NCBI GenBank assembly: GCA_027062985.1
Contig: JAMOSR010000043.1
Location: forward strand, 1 to 9,181
Source: Nautiliaceae bacterium
GTDB lineage: Bacteria > Campylobacterota > Campylobacteria > Campylobacterales > Nautiliaceae
DNA: 9,181 nt
Direction: 5' to 3'
Part shown: positions 1 to 5,541 of the stretch, piece by piece
Position numbering within the stretch: position 1 is the stretch's first letter
Layout of the letters: each line of letters opens with the position of its first letter
The notes under the pieces: generated by a model
What the model was told of the DNA's origin: nothing
Seen by the model: the letters and a program-made list of their open reading frames with translations, nothing else
Databases searched by the model: none
Position numbers and translations under genes: made by a program

Positions 1-1474
1 CATATGCCACTATATCAAAAGAACCGTTTTCTAAAGGTATGGGAAGGTCCGTGGTATTGATTTTGTTAATAGGCAGATATTCTATTTCGTTAAACGCTTT
101 AAAAAGAAGGCTTCCGTCGTCTTTTACAAGAGGGTAGTTGGATATAGTTCCGTCGCTATTTGTATCCGTTGGTTTAAATGTGATTTTTCCGTTTTCTATT
201 ACGGCTTTGGAATCCACACCGTTGTCTTTAAAAAGTTTATTTATTTCATCGAGAGTGGTTTTTAAACTTTTTGAAGGGTCTACTTTGTAAATCAGTTCTT
301 TTAAATTATTGCCGGTATTGTCATAAACGTTAAAAATCATATTTCCTTCTCTTATATTGTTTTTTAGGTTTTTATTGAGAATGGATAAGGATAGATTTTC
401 CATTCCCGGAGAAATACTTATAGGTTTATATAAAGGGTCCGTTTGTACGGAAGTTTGAGCGGAATATGAATAAATGGAGTTAACGCTTCTTATTAACCCT
501 TGCGATAGGGCGTTTAGGGATGAAAGTACATCTCCTATACTTCCGTCTGTGGGCCGGTTGTTTTTGTCAAAATTATTACCTCTTATAGCCAGTAATCCTC
601 CTACTTCTCCGGTTGTAATAGAATTGGTGATATTTTCGTAAGTATTGTCTTCTTTTTTTACCGTTATTGAATAGTGTCCATTTTCATTGGTAACTTCAAG
701 TTGATGAAAAGAGTTATTGTTAACTAAAGGGTATCCTCCAAGAGACATTTGGTAATCTTCCGAATAATCTACAGTGTTTTCTCCCTGTGCATCAATTGAT
801 TTTATACCCTCTTTAAAGACTTTTACCCCAAGTAATTCTTTTACTCTTTTTTCAAGAGCGTCTCTTTTATCCCTGAGTTCGTTTGCGTGATTTATATTAT
901 TTGCCTCATGGGCGGCGATTTTTTTATTCAGGTCGGCAATCTGTTTTAAAATGACGTTTGCTTCTTCTACTTTTGTTTTTATTGTTTCGTCTATGTCTTT
1001 TTCTATATCCATCATTTTTCCGGAGAGTGTTTTTATGGAATCGCTTAGTATGTTCGTTTTTGAAGCCAAATCTACTTTTACGCTTCCGTCATTCGGATTA
1101 CTGGCAAATGTCTGCCAGGCGTTAAAAAAGTTTTCAAGGTCTTTATAGATACCGTTATCCGTTACGTCGGGAAAATATGTGGATATTTCCTGAAGGTGTT
1201 TTTCCATCGTCGAAAGTTTTGAGTTGTTAGCGGAAGTCGCCGTTAGTCTGTTAAACAAAAACGTATCCGTAATTCTGTAAACGGAACTTATTTTTACACC
1301 GATTCCTATATCGCCGGGAATAGTGTGTATAGGGTCTAAAGTTGTGAAAGTAACTCTTTCCCTTACGTAATCCGGATTGGATGAGTTGGATATGTTGTTT
1401 GAGGTTACGTCTATTGCGTTTTGATGAGCTTTAAGACCCGTAAGGGCGGTTGATAGGGAAGATGAAATAGCCAT
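1..1474 (-). CDS. flgK: Flagellar hook-associated protein 1 FlgK, C-terminus cut by window edge
   Basis: FlgK forms the first junction layer between hook and filament and is exported by the flagellar type III system. The minus-strand frame is open for 491 codons from the ATG at 1474 to the left edge, so the C-terminus, including the second half of the D0 coiled coil, is missing. The N-terminus is the typical D0 helix: STALTGLKAHQNAIDVTSNN at about residues 8-27, followed by a short NPDYVRERV motif. Around residues 285-295 sits the family signature GEVGGLLAIRG. Low-complexity helical segments rich in Lys, Glu and Asp cover roughly residues 150-220. Only 1 nt separates its ATG from the TAA of the flgN-like gene, which suggests translational coupling with its probable export chaperone. 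Transcription most likely comes from the sigma-28 promoter ahead of flgM. No frameshift is visible. Identification is firm; only the missing end is unknown. Confidence 0.95.
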   Translation of the reverse strand, partial: MAISSSLSTALTGLKAHQNAIDVTSNNISNSSNPDYVRERVTFTTLDPIHTIPGDIGIGVKISSVYRITDTFLFNRLTATSANNSKLSTMEKHLQEISTYFPDVTDNGIYKDLENFFNAWQTFASNPNDGSVKVDLASKTNILSDSIKTLSGKMMDIEKDIDETIKTKVEEANVILKQIADLNKKIAAHEANNINHANELRDKRDALEKRVKELLGVKVFKEGIKSIDAQGENTVDYSEDYQMSLGGYPLVNNNSFHQLEVTNENGHYSITVKKEDNTYENITNSITTGEVGGLLAIRGNNFDKNNRPTDGSIGDVLSSLNALSQGLIRSVNSIYSYSAQTSVQTDPLYKPISISPGMENLSLSILNKNLKNNIREGNMIFNVYDNTGNNLKELIYKVDPSKSLKTTLDEINKLFKDNGVDSKAVIENGKITFKPTDTNSDGTISNYPLVKDDGSLLFKAFNEIEYLPINKINTTDLPIPLENGSFDIVAY

Positions 1475-1475
1475 T

Positions 1476-1886
1476 TTAAGCCCTTATATGCAATTGAGAA
1501 TTGAAATTTGCTCTTTCGTTGTAACTTATCTGTTCTTGATTTTTTATTTGAGAGTTAAGAGCATTGTAAAAATTGGCTACGCTTATAGCCATTTTTGAAA
1601 ATTTTTTATGCTTTTCATAAAAAATATTTAATTTCTCTCTAAAAAGATTAAAAAGGTTTTCTTCTTCTTTATTAAAAATTTCTTCAACAGGTCTGTTTCT
1701 TTGAACCAGTATTTGGTCTATATTTTTTTTTAACTGGTTAAATTTAAAAGCTAATTGTTCTTTTGTTTTAATGTTTTTAAATACTTCTTCGTGATTTGCT
1801 TCTTTAATGTTTTTTAAATCTTCATTTGTTATTTCTATTAATTTATTTAAAACGTTAATGGTTTCTTGCAGCGTGTTTATAAGCAT
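1476..1886 (-). CDS. flgN: FlgN-like flagellar export chaperone
   Basis: This 136-residue protein is predicted to be almost all alpha-helical, with heptad-like Leu/Ile/Phe spacing and a high Lys/Glu content, and no signal peptide or membrane segment. FlgN proteins are small cytosolic helical chaperones that bind the C-termini of FlgK and FlgL before export. FlgN sequences diverge strongly, so the call rests mainly on size, helical character and position between flgM and flgK, as in enteric flgMN and in the C. jejuni flgI-flgK cluster. The ATG at 1886 has a clear AAGGGG ribosome-binding site 5 nt upstream. That site lies in the 3' arm of a hairpin (1890-1907). The stop codon is 1 nt from the flgK start. 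A generic coiled-coil flagellar protein is the alternative. Confidence 0.7.
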   Translation of the reverse strand: MLINTLQETINVLNKLIEITNEDLKNIKEANHEEVFKNIKTKEQLAFKFNQLKKNIDQILVQRNRPVEEIFNKEEENLFNLFREKLNIFYEKHKKFSKMAISVANFYNALNSQIKNQEQISYNERANFNSQLHIRA

Positions 1887-1889
1887 ATT

Positions 1890-1907
1890 TACCCCTTTTT
1901 AAGGGTA
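1890..1907 (-). promoter_or_regulatory. Hairpin covering the flgN ribosome-binding site
   Basis: Read on the minus strand, UACCCUU pairs with AGGGGUA across a 4-nt A loop, giving 7 pairs of which one is U-G. The 3' arm contains most of the AAGGGG ribosome-binding site of the flgN-like gene. The 5' arm begins 6 nt after the flgM stop codon, within the footprint of a ribosome terminating there. By inference, translation of flgM could open the hairpin and couple flgN expression to flgM. The stem is short, so chance formation is possible. Confidence 0.45.
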
Positions 1908-1913
1908 GAAGAA

Positions 1914-2102
1914 TCAAAGAAGAGATTTAGCCATAGCTTTTGCGGTATTTTCTATATCCACTTTATAAGTACCGTTTTCAATTGCTTTTTTGATTTCTTC
2001 TACCCTTGATAATTTTTCTGTTTTTTGTGTTTGCGTTTTTGTCTGTTGTTGGGTAGAAGCAACGTTAAGTCCAGGAATTCTGGTTGAGACTTTATTAATC
2101 AT
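1914..2102 (-). CDS. flgM: Anti-sigma-28 factor FlgM
   Basis: FlgM binds the flagellar sigma factor FliA (sigma-28) and holds it inactive until hook completion. The 62-residue product ends in the conserved sigma-binding helices: RVEEIKKAIENGTYKVD at residues 33-49, then the helix TAKAMAKSLL at 53-62. The N-terminal half is Gln/Thr-rich and probably disordered (QQQTKTQTQKT at 18-28). At 62 residues it is much shorter than enteric FlgM (about 97) and close to the roughly 67-residue H. pylori protein, where the shortened N-terminus has been linked to poor export; whether that holds here is inference. The ATG at 2102 follows an AAGG site 5 nt away. It is the first gene behind a sigma-28 promoter, so it should limit its own transcription and that of flgN and flgK. 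Confidence 0.93.
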   Translation of the reverse strand: MINKVSTRIPGLNVASTQQQTKTQTQKTEKLSRVEEIKKAIENGTYKVDIENTAKAMAKSLL

Positions 2103-2148
2103 AGCCGCCTTCTTTTAGTTTATTTTTATTATGGAATTCTACCCAACA

Positions 2149-2175
2149 TTATCGGCATTTTCAAAAAAAACTTAA
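2149..2175 (-). promoter_or_regulatory. Sigma-28 (FliA) promoter for flgM-flgN-flgK
   Basis: On the minus strand, TTAAGTTT (2175-2168) is followed after exactly 11 nt by GCCGATAA (2156-2149). The enteric FliA consensus is TAAAGTTT-N11-GCCGATAA, so 15 of 16 positions match with ideal spacing. The expected start near 2141 gives a leader of about 39 nt before the flgM ATG. The -35 box contains the last three bases of flgJ: its TAA is the flgJ stop codon. Confidence 0.9.
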
Positions 2176-2441
2176 GTTTTGTCTTTTAAATAATTAAACA
2201 GTAATTCCGAATATCCGAAACTTCCGCTTAATTCTTTTGATAAAGCTTCCTGGTACATTGAACGATAAATTTTTTCTCCCGGTGATTGAGGAAAAATTGA
2301 GCTTTTTGGATTTAATGCCTCTTTTAGAAAAAAATTCAAAACTTCGCTTTCAAAATCGTTGCATACCTGTTTTAACTTTTTTAGCTTTTCAGGGTTTTCC
2401 AGGTTTATTCTGTTGTATTGGGATATGGTTATGGTATTCAT
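2172..2441 (-). CDS. flgJ: FlgJ-type flagellar rod-binding protein, single domain
   Basis: This 89-residue protein matches the N-terminal rod-binding domain of FlgJ: FESEVLNFFLKEAL at about residues 30-43, a GEKIYRSMYQEALSKEL segment at 55-71, and a SGSFGYSELLFNYL ending. In enterics FlgJ is about 310 residues and carries a C-terminal muramidase for passing the rod through the peptidoglycan. That domain is absent here, as is usual in Campylobacterota, so a separate lytic enzyme must do the job. The ATG at 2441 lies 6 nt after a TAAGGAG sequence that also includes the flgI stop codon, so translation is probably coupled to flgI. Its final codons form the -35 box of the flgM promoter. It is likely transcribed with flgI from the sigma-54 promoter near 3440. 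Confidence 0.88.
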   Translation of the reverse strand: MNTITISQYNRINLENPEKLKKLKQVCNDFESEVLNFFLKEALNPKSSIFPQSPGEKIYRSMYQEALSKELSGSFGYSELLFNYLKDKT

Positions 2442-2447
2442 TGAAAA

Positions 2448-2454
2448 CTCCTTA
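2448..2454 (-). promoter_or_regulatory. Stop-codon/ribosome-binding-site fusion at flgI-flgJ
   Basis: The minus strand reads TAAGGAG, in which TAA is the flgI stop and AAGGAG is the flgJ ribosome-binding site, 6 nt before its ATG. The same arrangement occurs at hisJ-yajR (4707-4713). It supports the chosen flgJ start and suggests reinitiation or ribosome sharing. Confidence 0.85.
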
Positions 2455-3405
2455 ATTAATAACTACTTTGGCGTTCAGTGCGTTGGATGCTTTTAGATTT
2501 TCTATTATCGCTATAATATCCTGAGGTGTTGCTTTTACTTTTTGTAAATTGTTTGTAAGCTCAAGCACACTGGTCTCTTTTTGGATTTTTATGGTAAATT
2601 CTCCGTATACTATTACAGTGGGTTTTACCGTTATATTGCTTCCAGCAATTACCGTTCCGGTTCTTTCATCTATCACTATTATATTTTCCTGAGGTACGGA
2701 AATATCTATATCTTCTACTTTAGCTAAAAATTCCGGCATAGTCATGTTTTGAGGTTTTTTTAGTTTTACCGTTCTTGGGTCTATGGCTATAGCTACTTGT
2801 TGTTTAAAGAAATTGTTTATTGCTTTTTGTGCGTTGATTGCCAGATTAAAATCGCTTTTATTAAGAGATAAAGTGGCGAATCTTTGATGGTATATATCCC
2901 ATGCGACCGCTCTTTCTACAGTGGCTCCGTTTAAAACTTTTACCGTTGTGGTAAAATGTTTTTGGTTTTTTCCTCCTTTTACGTTAAATCCACCCATGGT
3001 AATAGGACCTTGGGCAAGAGCATATATTTTTCCGTTTACGCCTTTTAAAGGAGTAATTAACAATACTCCGCCCTCTAAACTTTTTGCGTCTCCTATGGAT
3101 GAGACGGTAACGTCTATTTTATCTCCTTCCCTTGCAAACGGAGGAAGAGTGGCCGTTACCATAACGGCCGCTACATTTTTGGATTTTATATCTTTAGGGT
3201 CAAGTTTTACGTTTACGTTTTTTAAAAGGTTTGAGAGTGTTTGATTGGTGAATTTTGAAGAAGAATCCCCGCTTCCTTTAAGTCCCACTACAAGACCGTA
3301 ACCTATAAGCTGGTTGCTTCTTACACCTATTATTGAAGAGATATCTTTTATTTTTTCGGCTAAGAGTAAAGAAGCGAATAAAAGTATGATAAGAAAAAAT
3401 CTCAT
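2452..3405 (-). CDS. flgI: Flagellar P-ring protein FlgI
   Basis: FlgI forms the periplasmic P-ring that acts as the rod bushing in the peptidoglycan layer. Residues 1-16 form a signal peptide (Met-Arg, then a hydrophobic core ending LLLA) with likely cleavage before EKIKD. The mature part has the family motifs IIGVRSNQLIGYGLVVGLKG (about 25-44), SKNVAAVMVTATLPPFAREG and GGVLLITPLKG, and a C-terminal KATPQDIIAIIENLKASNAL segment. At 317 residues it is shorter than the usual 340-365. The loss seems to lie between the GEFTIKI strand and the C-terminal helix, where enteric FlgI has about 40 more residues. It contains no cysteine, whereas E. coli FlgI has a disulfide. A sigma-54-type promoter and an RBS hairpin lie just upstream. 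The ATG at 3405 has an AAAAAGG site 7 nt away. Confidence 0.96.
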   Translation of the reverse strand: MRFFLIILLFASLLLAEKIKDISSIIGVRSNQLIGYGLVVGLKGSGDSSSKFTNQTLSNLLKNVNVKLDPKDIKSKNVAAVMVTATLPPFAREGDKIDVTVSSIGDAKSLEGGVLLITPLKGVNGKIYALAQGPITMGGFNVKGGKNQKHFTTTVKVLNGATVERAVAWDIYHQRFATLSLNKSDFNLAINAQKAINNFFKQQVAIAIDPRTVKLKKPQNMTMPEFLAKVEDIDISVPQENIIVIDERTGTVIAGSNITVKPTVIVYGEFTIKIQKETSVLELTNNLQKVKATPQDIIAIIENLKASNALNAKVVIN

Positions 3406-3432
3406 GCTTTAGCCTTTTTACAAGACTAAAGC
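3406..3432 (-). promoter_or_regulatory. Hairpin over flgI leader and ribosome-binding site
   Basis: In minus-strand RNA, GCUUUAGUCUU (3432-3422) pairs with AAGGCUAAAGC (3416-3406) over a 5-nt loop: 11 pairs with a single U-G wobble. The 3' arm holds AAGG of the flgI ribosome-binding site and ends next to the AUG. The predicted sigma-54 start (about 3419) falls in the loop, so RNA from that promoter would lack the 5' arm and leave the site open. RNA reading through from yajR would fold. It could instead be a weak terminator for yajR, but the first T-run comes 6 nt after the stem, inside flgI. Confidence 0.6.
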
Positions 3433-3445
3433 AAAAACCGTTCCT
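3430..3445 (-). promoter_or_regulatory. Sigma-54 (RpoN) promoter for flgI-flgJ
   Basis: The minus strand reads AGGAACGGTTTTTGCT. Against the TGGCACG-N4-TTGCW consensus, 10 of 12 defined positions match, and the invariant GG (3444-3443) and GC (3432-3431) are exactly 10 nt apart. The start would fall near 3419, about 14 nt before the flgI ATG. Rod, ring and hook genes of Campylobacterota are typically RpoN/FlgR-dependent, which supports the call. The GG overlaps the yajR stop codon. Confidence 0.8.
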
Positions 3446-4700
3446 AATCTAAATATCTGACTATGAGTTTTCCTTCTTTTTCATAAAAATCATATACTTT
3501 TTTTTCACTTTTAAGTCCTTCTATAAAATTTTCGTCAAACGTTTCATATTCTACTATCTTAAATTTTTTTATCGGTTTCATTTTAATAAGAGCGATAATC
3601 CATAATAGTCCTATAAAAATAGCAAGTGTTAAAAACGTTTTTAGCATTCCGTGTTTTAGAAAATAACCGGCAACCGCCCCTCCTAAAAAGATACCGAGAT
3701 ATTGAACGGTGTTTGATGTTGAAAGGGCGGTTGCTTTTTGATGGGCGTAAGCCACTTTGCTTACGAAACTTTGCAAAACCGGTTCTAAGAGGTTAAAACC
3801 GAAGAAAAATATGATTACTCCCATAACGGCTAATATAGGAGAAGATATGTTTAATCCCGCTAAAAAAAGGATTAATGCGGTTGTTATGGATATTGCGCTT
3901 AATATAAACACCAATTTTCCTTTTCCTTTTTTTTCCGCTAGCACGGCTCCTAGAGGAAGAGCAAAAAAGCCGAATATTAAAGCGGGAATATAAACTTTCC
4001 AAAGTTCGTTTTTATGCCATTGAAAAACAGAGGTAAAAATTAACGGTATCAGCAAGAAAAAAACACTCATAAGACCTTTTTGCATAAATCCGGAGAAAAA
4101 AAGTTTTAAAAGTTCCTTATGTTTTAAAATATCACTTAATTTGGCTTCGGGCATATGATGTTTAATTTTAGGTGCTGGGGGTACTTTTTTTATTACGATA
4201 AAAATGGAAACAAGAGCCAGAAAAGCGGTGAGTAAGAATAGTTTATCCACACCGTATTTAGTCCCTAAAGTAGGACCTAAAACCATAGAAATGGCAAAAC
4301 TTAACGCTATAAACTGACCCATTCTGGCAAACATTTTTGCCCTGGTGTTTTCATCGGATAAATCTGCCATATAGGCTAAAATAACGCCTCCTATGGCCCC
4401 GGCACCTTGAAGAAGTCTTCCAAAAATGAGGGTATAAATATTGTCTGCAAAGGCACATACAAGGCTTCCGAGCAACAATAATAAAAGTCCTAGTATCAAA
4501 ATTGCTTTTTTGTCATATTTATCCGCTAGTTTTCCAAAAGGTATCTGAAGGAATATCTGAGAGAGTGCATATGCCCCTATAGCCACTCCCACGTTGAATT
4601 CATTCGCGCCTTGCAGTTTCATAGCATACAGGGCCAATACCGGCATAACTATAAAAAGTCCTAAAAATCTTATTGCCATTAACAAGCTTAAATAAATCAT
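3444..4700 (-). CDS. yajR: YajR-type major facilitator superfamily transporter
   Basis: This is a 418-residue, 12-helix inner-membrane permease of the drug:H+ antiporter type, closely resembling E. coli YajR. Matching stretches include RFLGLFIVMPVLALYAMKLQ (11-30), the motif A loop GKLADKYDKK (56-65), and GRLLQGAGAIGGVILAYMAD with SMVLGPTLG in helices 4-5. The substrate is unknown; YajR itself has no settled physiological substrate. After the last helix (about residue 372) there is a Lys/Glu-rich tail of about 47 residues ending KLIVRYLD. It resembles a shortened version of the cytosolic YAM domain that ends YajR (454 residues). An upstream in-frame ATG at 4745 lies inside hisJ without a ribosome-binding site, so the ATG at 4700 is chosen, with AAGGAG 6 nt before it. 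It is 10 nt behind hisJ and probably cotranscribed with it. Confidence 0.88.
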   Translation of the reverse strand: MIYLSLLMAIRFLGLFIVMPVLALYAMKLQGANEFNVGVAIGAYALSQIFLQIPFGKLADKYDKKAILILGLLLLLLGSLVCAFADNIYTLIFGRLLQGAGAIGGVILAYMADLSDENTRAKMFARMGQFIALSFAISMVLGPTLGTKYGVDKLFLLTAFLALVSIFIVIKKVPPAPKIKHHMPEAKLSDILKHKELLKLFFSGFMQKGLMSVFFLLIPLIFTSVFQWHKNELWKVYIPALIFGFFALPLGAVLAEKKGKGKLVFILSAISITTALILFLAGLNISSPILAVMGVIIFFFGFNLLEPVLQSFVSKVAYAHQKATALSTSNTVQYLGIFLGGAVAGYFLKHGMLKTFLTLAIFIGLLWIIALIKMKPIKKFKIVEYETFDENFIEGLKSEKKVYDFYEKEGKLIVRYLD

Positions 4701-4706
4701 GTTTTT

Positions 4707-4713
4707 CTCCTTA
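4707..4713 (-). promoter_or_regulatory. Ribosome-binding site fixing the yajR start
   Basis: The minus strand reads TAAGGAG, combining the hisJ stop codon with a strong AAGGAG site, followed by a 6-nt spacer and ATG at 4700. This rules in the shorter yajR protein over the version starting 45 nt upstream. Confidence 0.88.
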
Positions 4714-5487
4714 AATTTTAAAATATTTTTTTTGTTTGTTTTCAAAATAGACTAGTTTCTCCACTCCCATTTTTTTGAGTTTTTCAGTAGTCTCTTTTAA
4801 CATAAATCCGACTTGTTCCACTGAATGTGCGTCACTTGAGGTAGTGAGGTCTATATTTTCTTCTAAAAGCATTTCCAGAATTTCGTCTCCGGGATAAAGT
4901 TCTTTTACCGGTTTTCTGAGTCCCGCCGTATTTACTTCCACCGCTAAGCCTGCTTTTTTTATCGCTTTAACGGCATTTTTGGCCAAATCTTTTATAGGTG
5001 TTTTGGGTTTGTGACCGAATACCTTTATTAAGTCCATATGTCCTATTATATTAAAAATTTTTGAATTTGCAAGTTTTTCAATATGGTGAAAATATTCTTT
5101 ATAGATATCTTCAACGTCTCTTTTATCCCACTCTTTTATAAATTCAGGATTGTCAAACCCCCAGTTATCCAAAAAGTGAACGCTTCCTATAAGGTAATCC
5201 ACCGGAGCGTTTATAACTCTTTTGTCGAGGTATTTAACAGGTGTAAAATCTACTTCGTATCCTATTAATATTTTGATTTCTTTATATTTTTTTTGAAGTT
5301 TTTTTATTTTTTGTTCATAAGATTGCATATCGTTAAAATCCATACGGTATTGTTTATCAAATTCCATGGGTGCATGGTCGGCAAAACCGTATATTTTTAT
5401 CCCTTTTTTTATAGCTTGTTGAATATATTCTTCAGGCTCCCCTTTTGCATGGTTACATAAAGGGGTGTGATTATGAATATCAATCAT
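4711..5487 (-). CDS. hisJ: PHP-domain histidinol-phosphatase (HisJ/HisK family)
   Basis: The predicted reaction is hydrolysis of L-histidinol phosphate to histidinol, the penultimate stage of histidine synthesis, by a cytosolic metal-dependent PHP phosphatase. The 258-residue protein has all the expected metal ligands: HxH at 5 and 7, H13, D37-H38 in GFADHAP, E78 in IGYEVDF, H104 in GSVHFLDNWG, H150 and D152 in IIGHMDL, and D219/H221 in SSDAH. The SVHFLDNW and EVNTAGLRKP (184-193) motifs favour the HisJ family over YcdX-type or polymerase PHP domains. The frame extends 21 codons further upstream, but that extension crosses the divergent promoter and reads antisense to the start of cheZ. The ATG at 5487 has an AAGG site 8 nt away and begins directly with the metal-binding MIDIHNH. 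No other his gene is in the window, so pathway assignment is by family only. Confidence 0.86.
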   Translation of the reverse strand: MIDIHNHTPLCNHAKGEPEEYIQQAIKKGIKIYGFADHAPMEFDKQYRMDFNDMQSYEQKIKKLQKKYKEIKILIGYEVDFTPVKYLDKRVINAPVDYLIGSVHFLDNWGFDNPEFIKEWDKRDVEDIYKEYFHHIEKLANSKIFNIIGHMDLIKVFGHKPKTPIKDLAKNAVKAIKKAGLAVEVNTAGLRKPVKELYPGDEILEMLLEENIDLTTSSDAHSVEQVGFMLKETTEKLKKMGVEKLVYFENKQKKYFKI

Positions 5488-5492
5488 TTTTT

Positions 5493-5521
5493 TTGCCTTT
5501 TTGGGTGAAATTATATATAAT
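5493..5521 (+). promoter_or_regulatory. Sigma-70 promoter for the cheZ operon
   Basis: TTGCCT (5493-5498, four of six -35 positions) and a perfect TATAAT (5516-5521) are separated by 17 nt. The predicted start near 5528 leaves a leader of about 14 nt carrying the AAAGGG ribosome-binding site of cheZ. Confidence 0.7.
5510..5515 (-). promoter_or_regulatory. Minus-strand -10 box for hisJ-yajR
   Basis: The minus strand reads TATAAT at 5515-5510, immediately abutting the plus-strand TATAAT, so the pair forms the 12-bp palindrome ATTATATATAAT. No good -35 box is present at 16-18 nt, but a T-run lies upstream, and Campylobacterota housekeeping promoters often lack a -35. The predicted start is near 5503, about 16 nt before the hisJ ATG. 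Confidence 0.55.
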
Positions 5522-5541
5522 AATTCCAAAAAAGGGTGGCT

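Noticed and set aside
951..1148. Plus-strand 65-codon reading frame
   Set aside because: It is antisense to the coding sequence of flgK and Ser/Phe-rich, typical of a shadow of Lys/Glu-rich helices on the other strand.
2160..2180. Palindrome AAAACTTAAGTTTT plus T8 run as an intrinsic terminator after flgJ
   Set aside because: The stem would be only AAAAC/GTTTT with a 4-nt loop, too weak; the same bases are better explained as the -35 region of the sigma-28 promoter.
2921..3244. Plus-strand reading frame of 107 codons inside flgI
   Set aside because: It is antisense to the conserved core of FlgI, has no ribosome-binding site and no recognisable motif.
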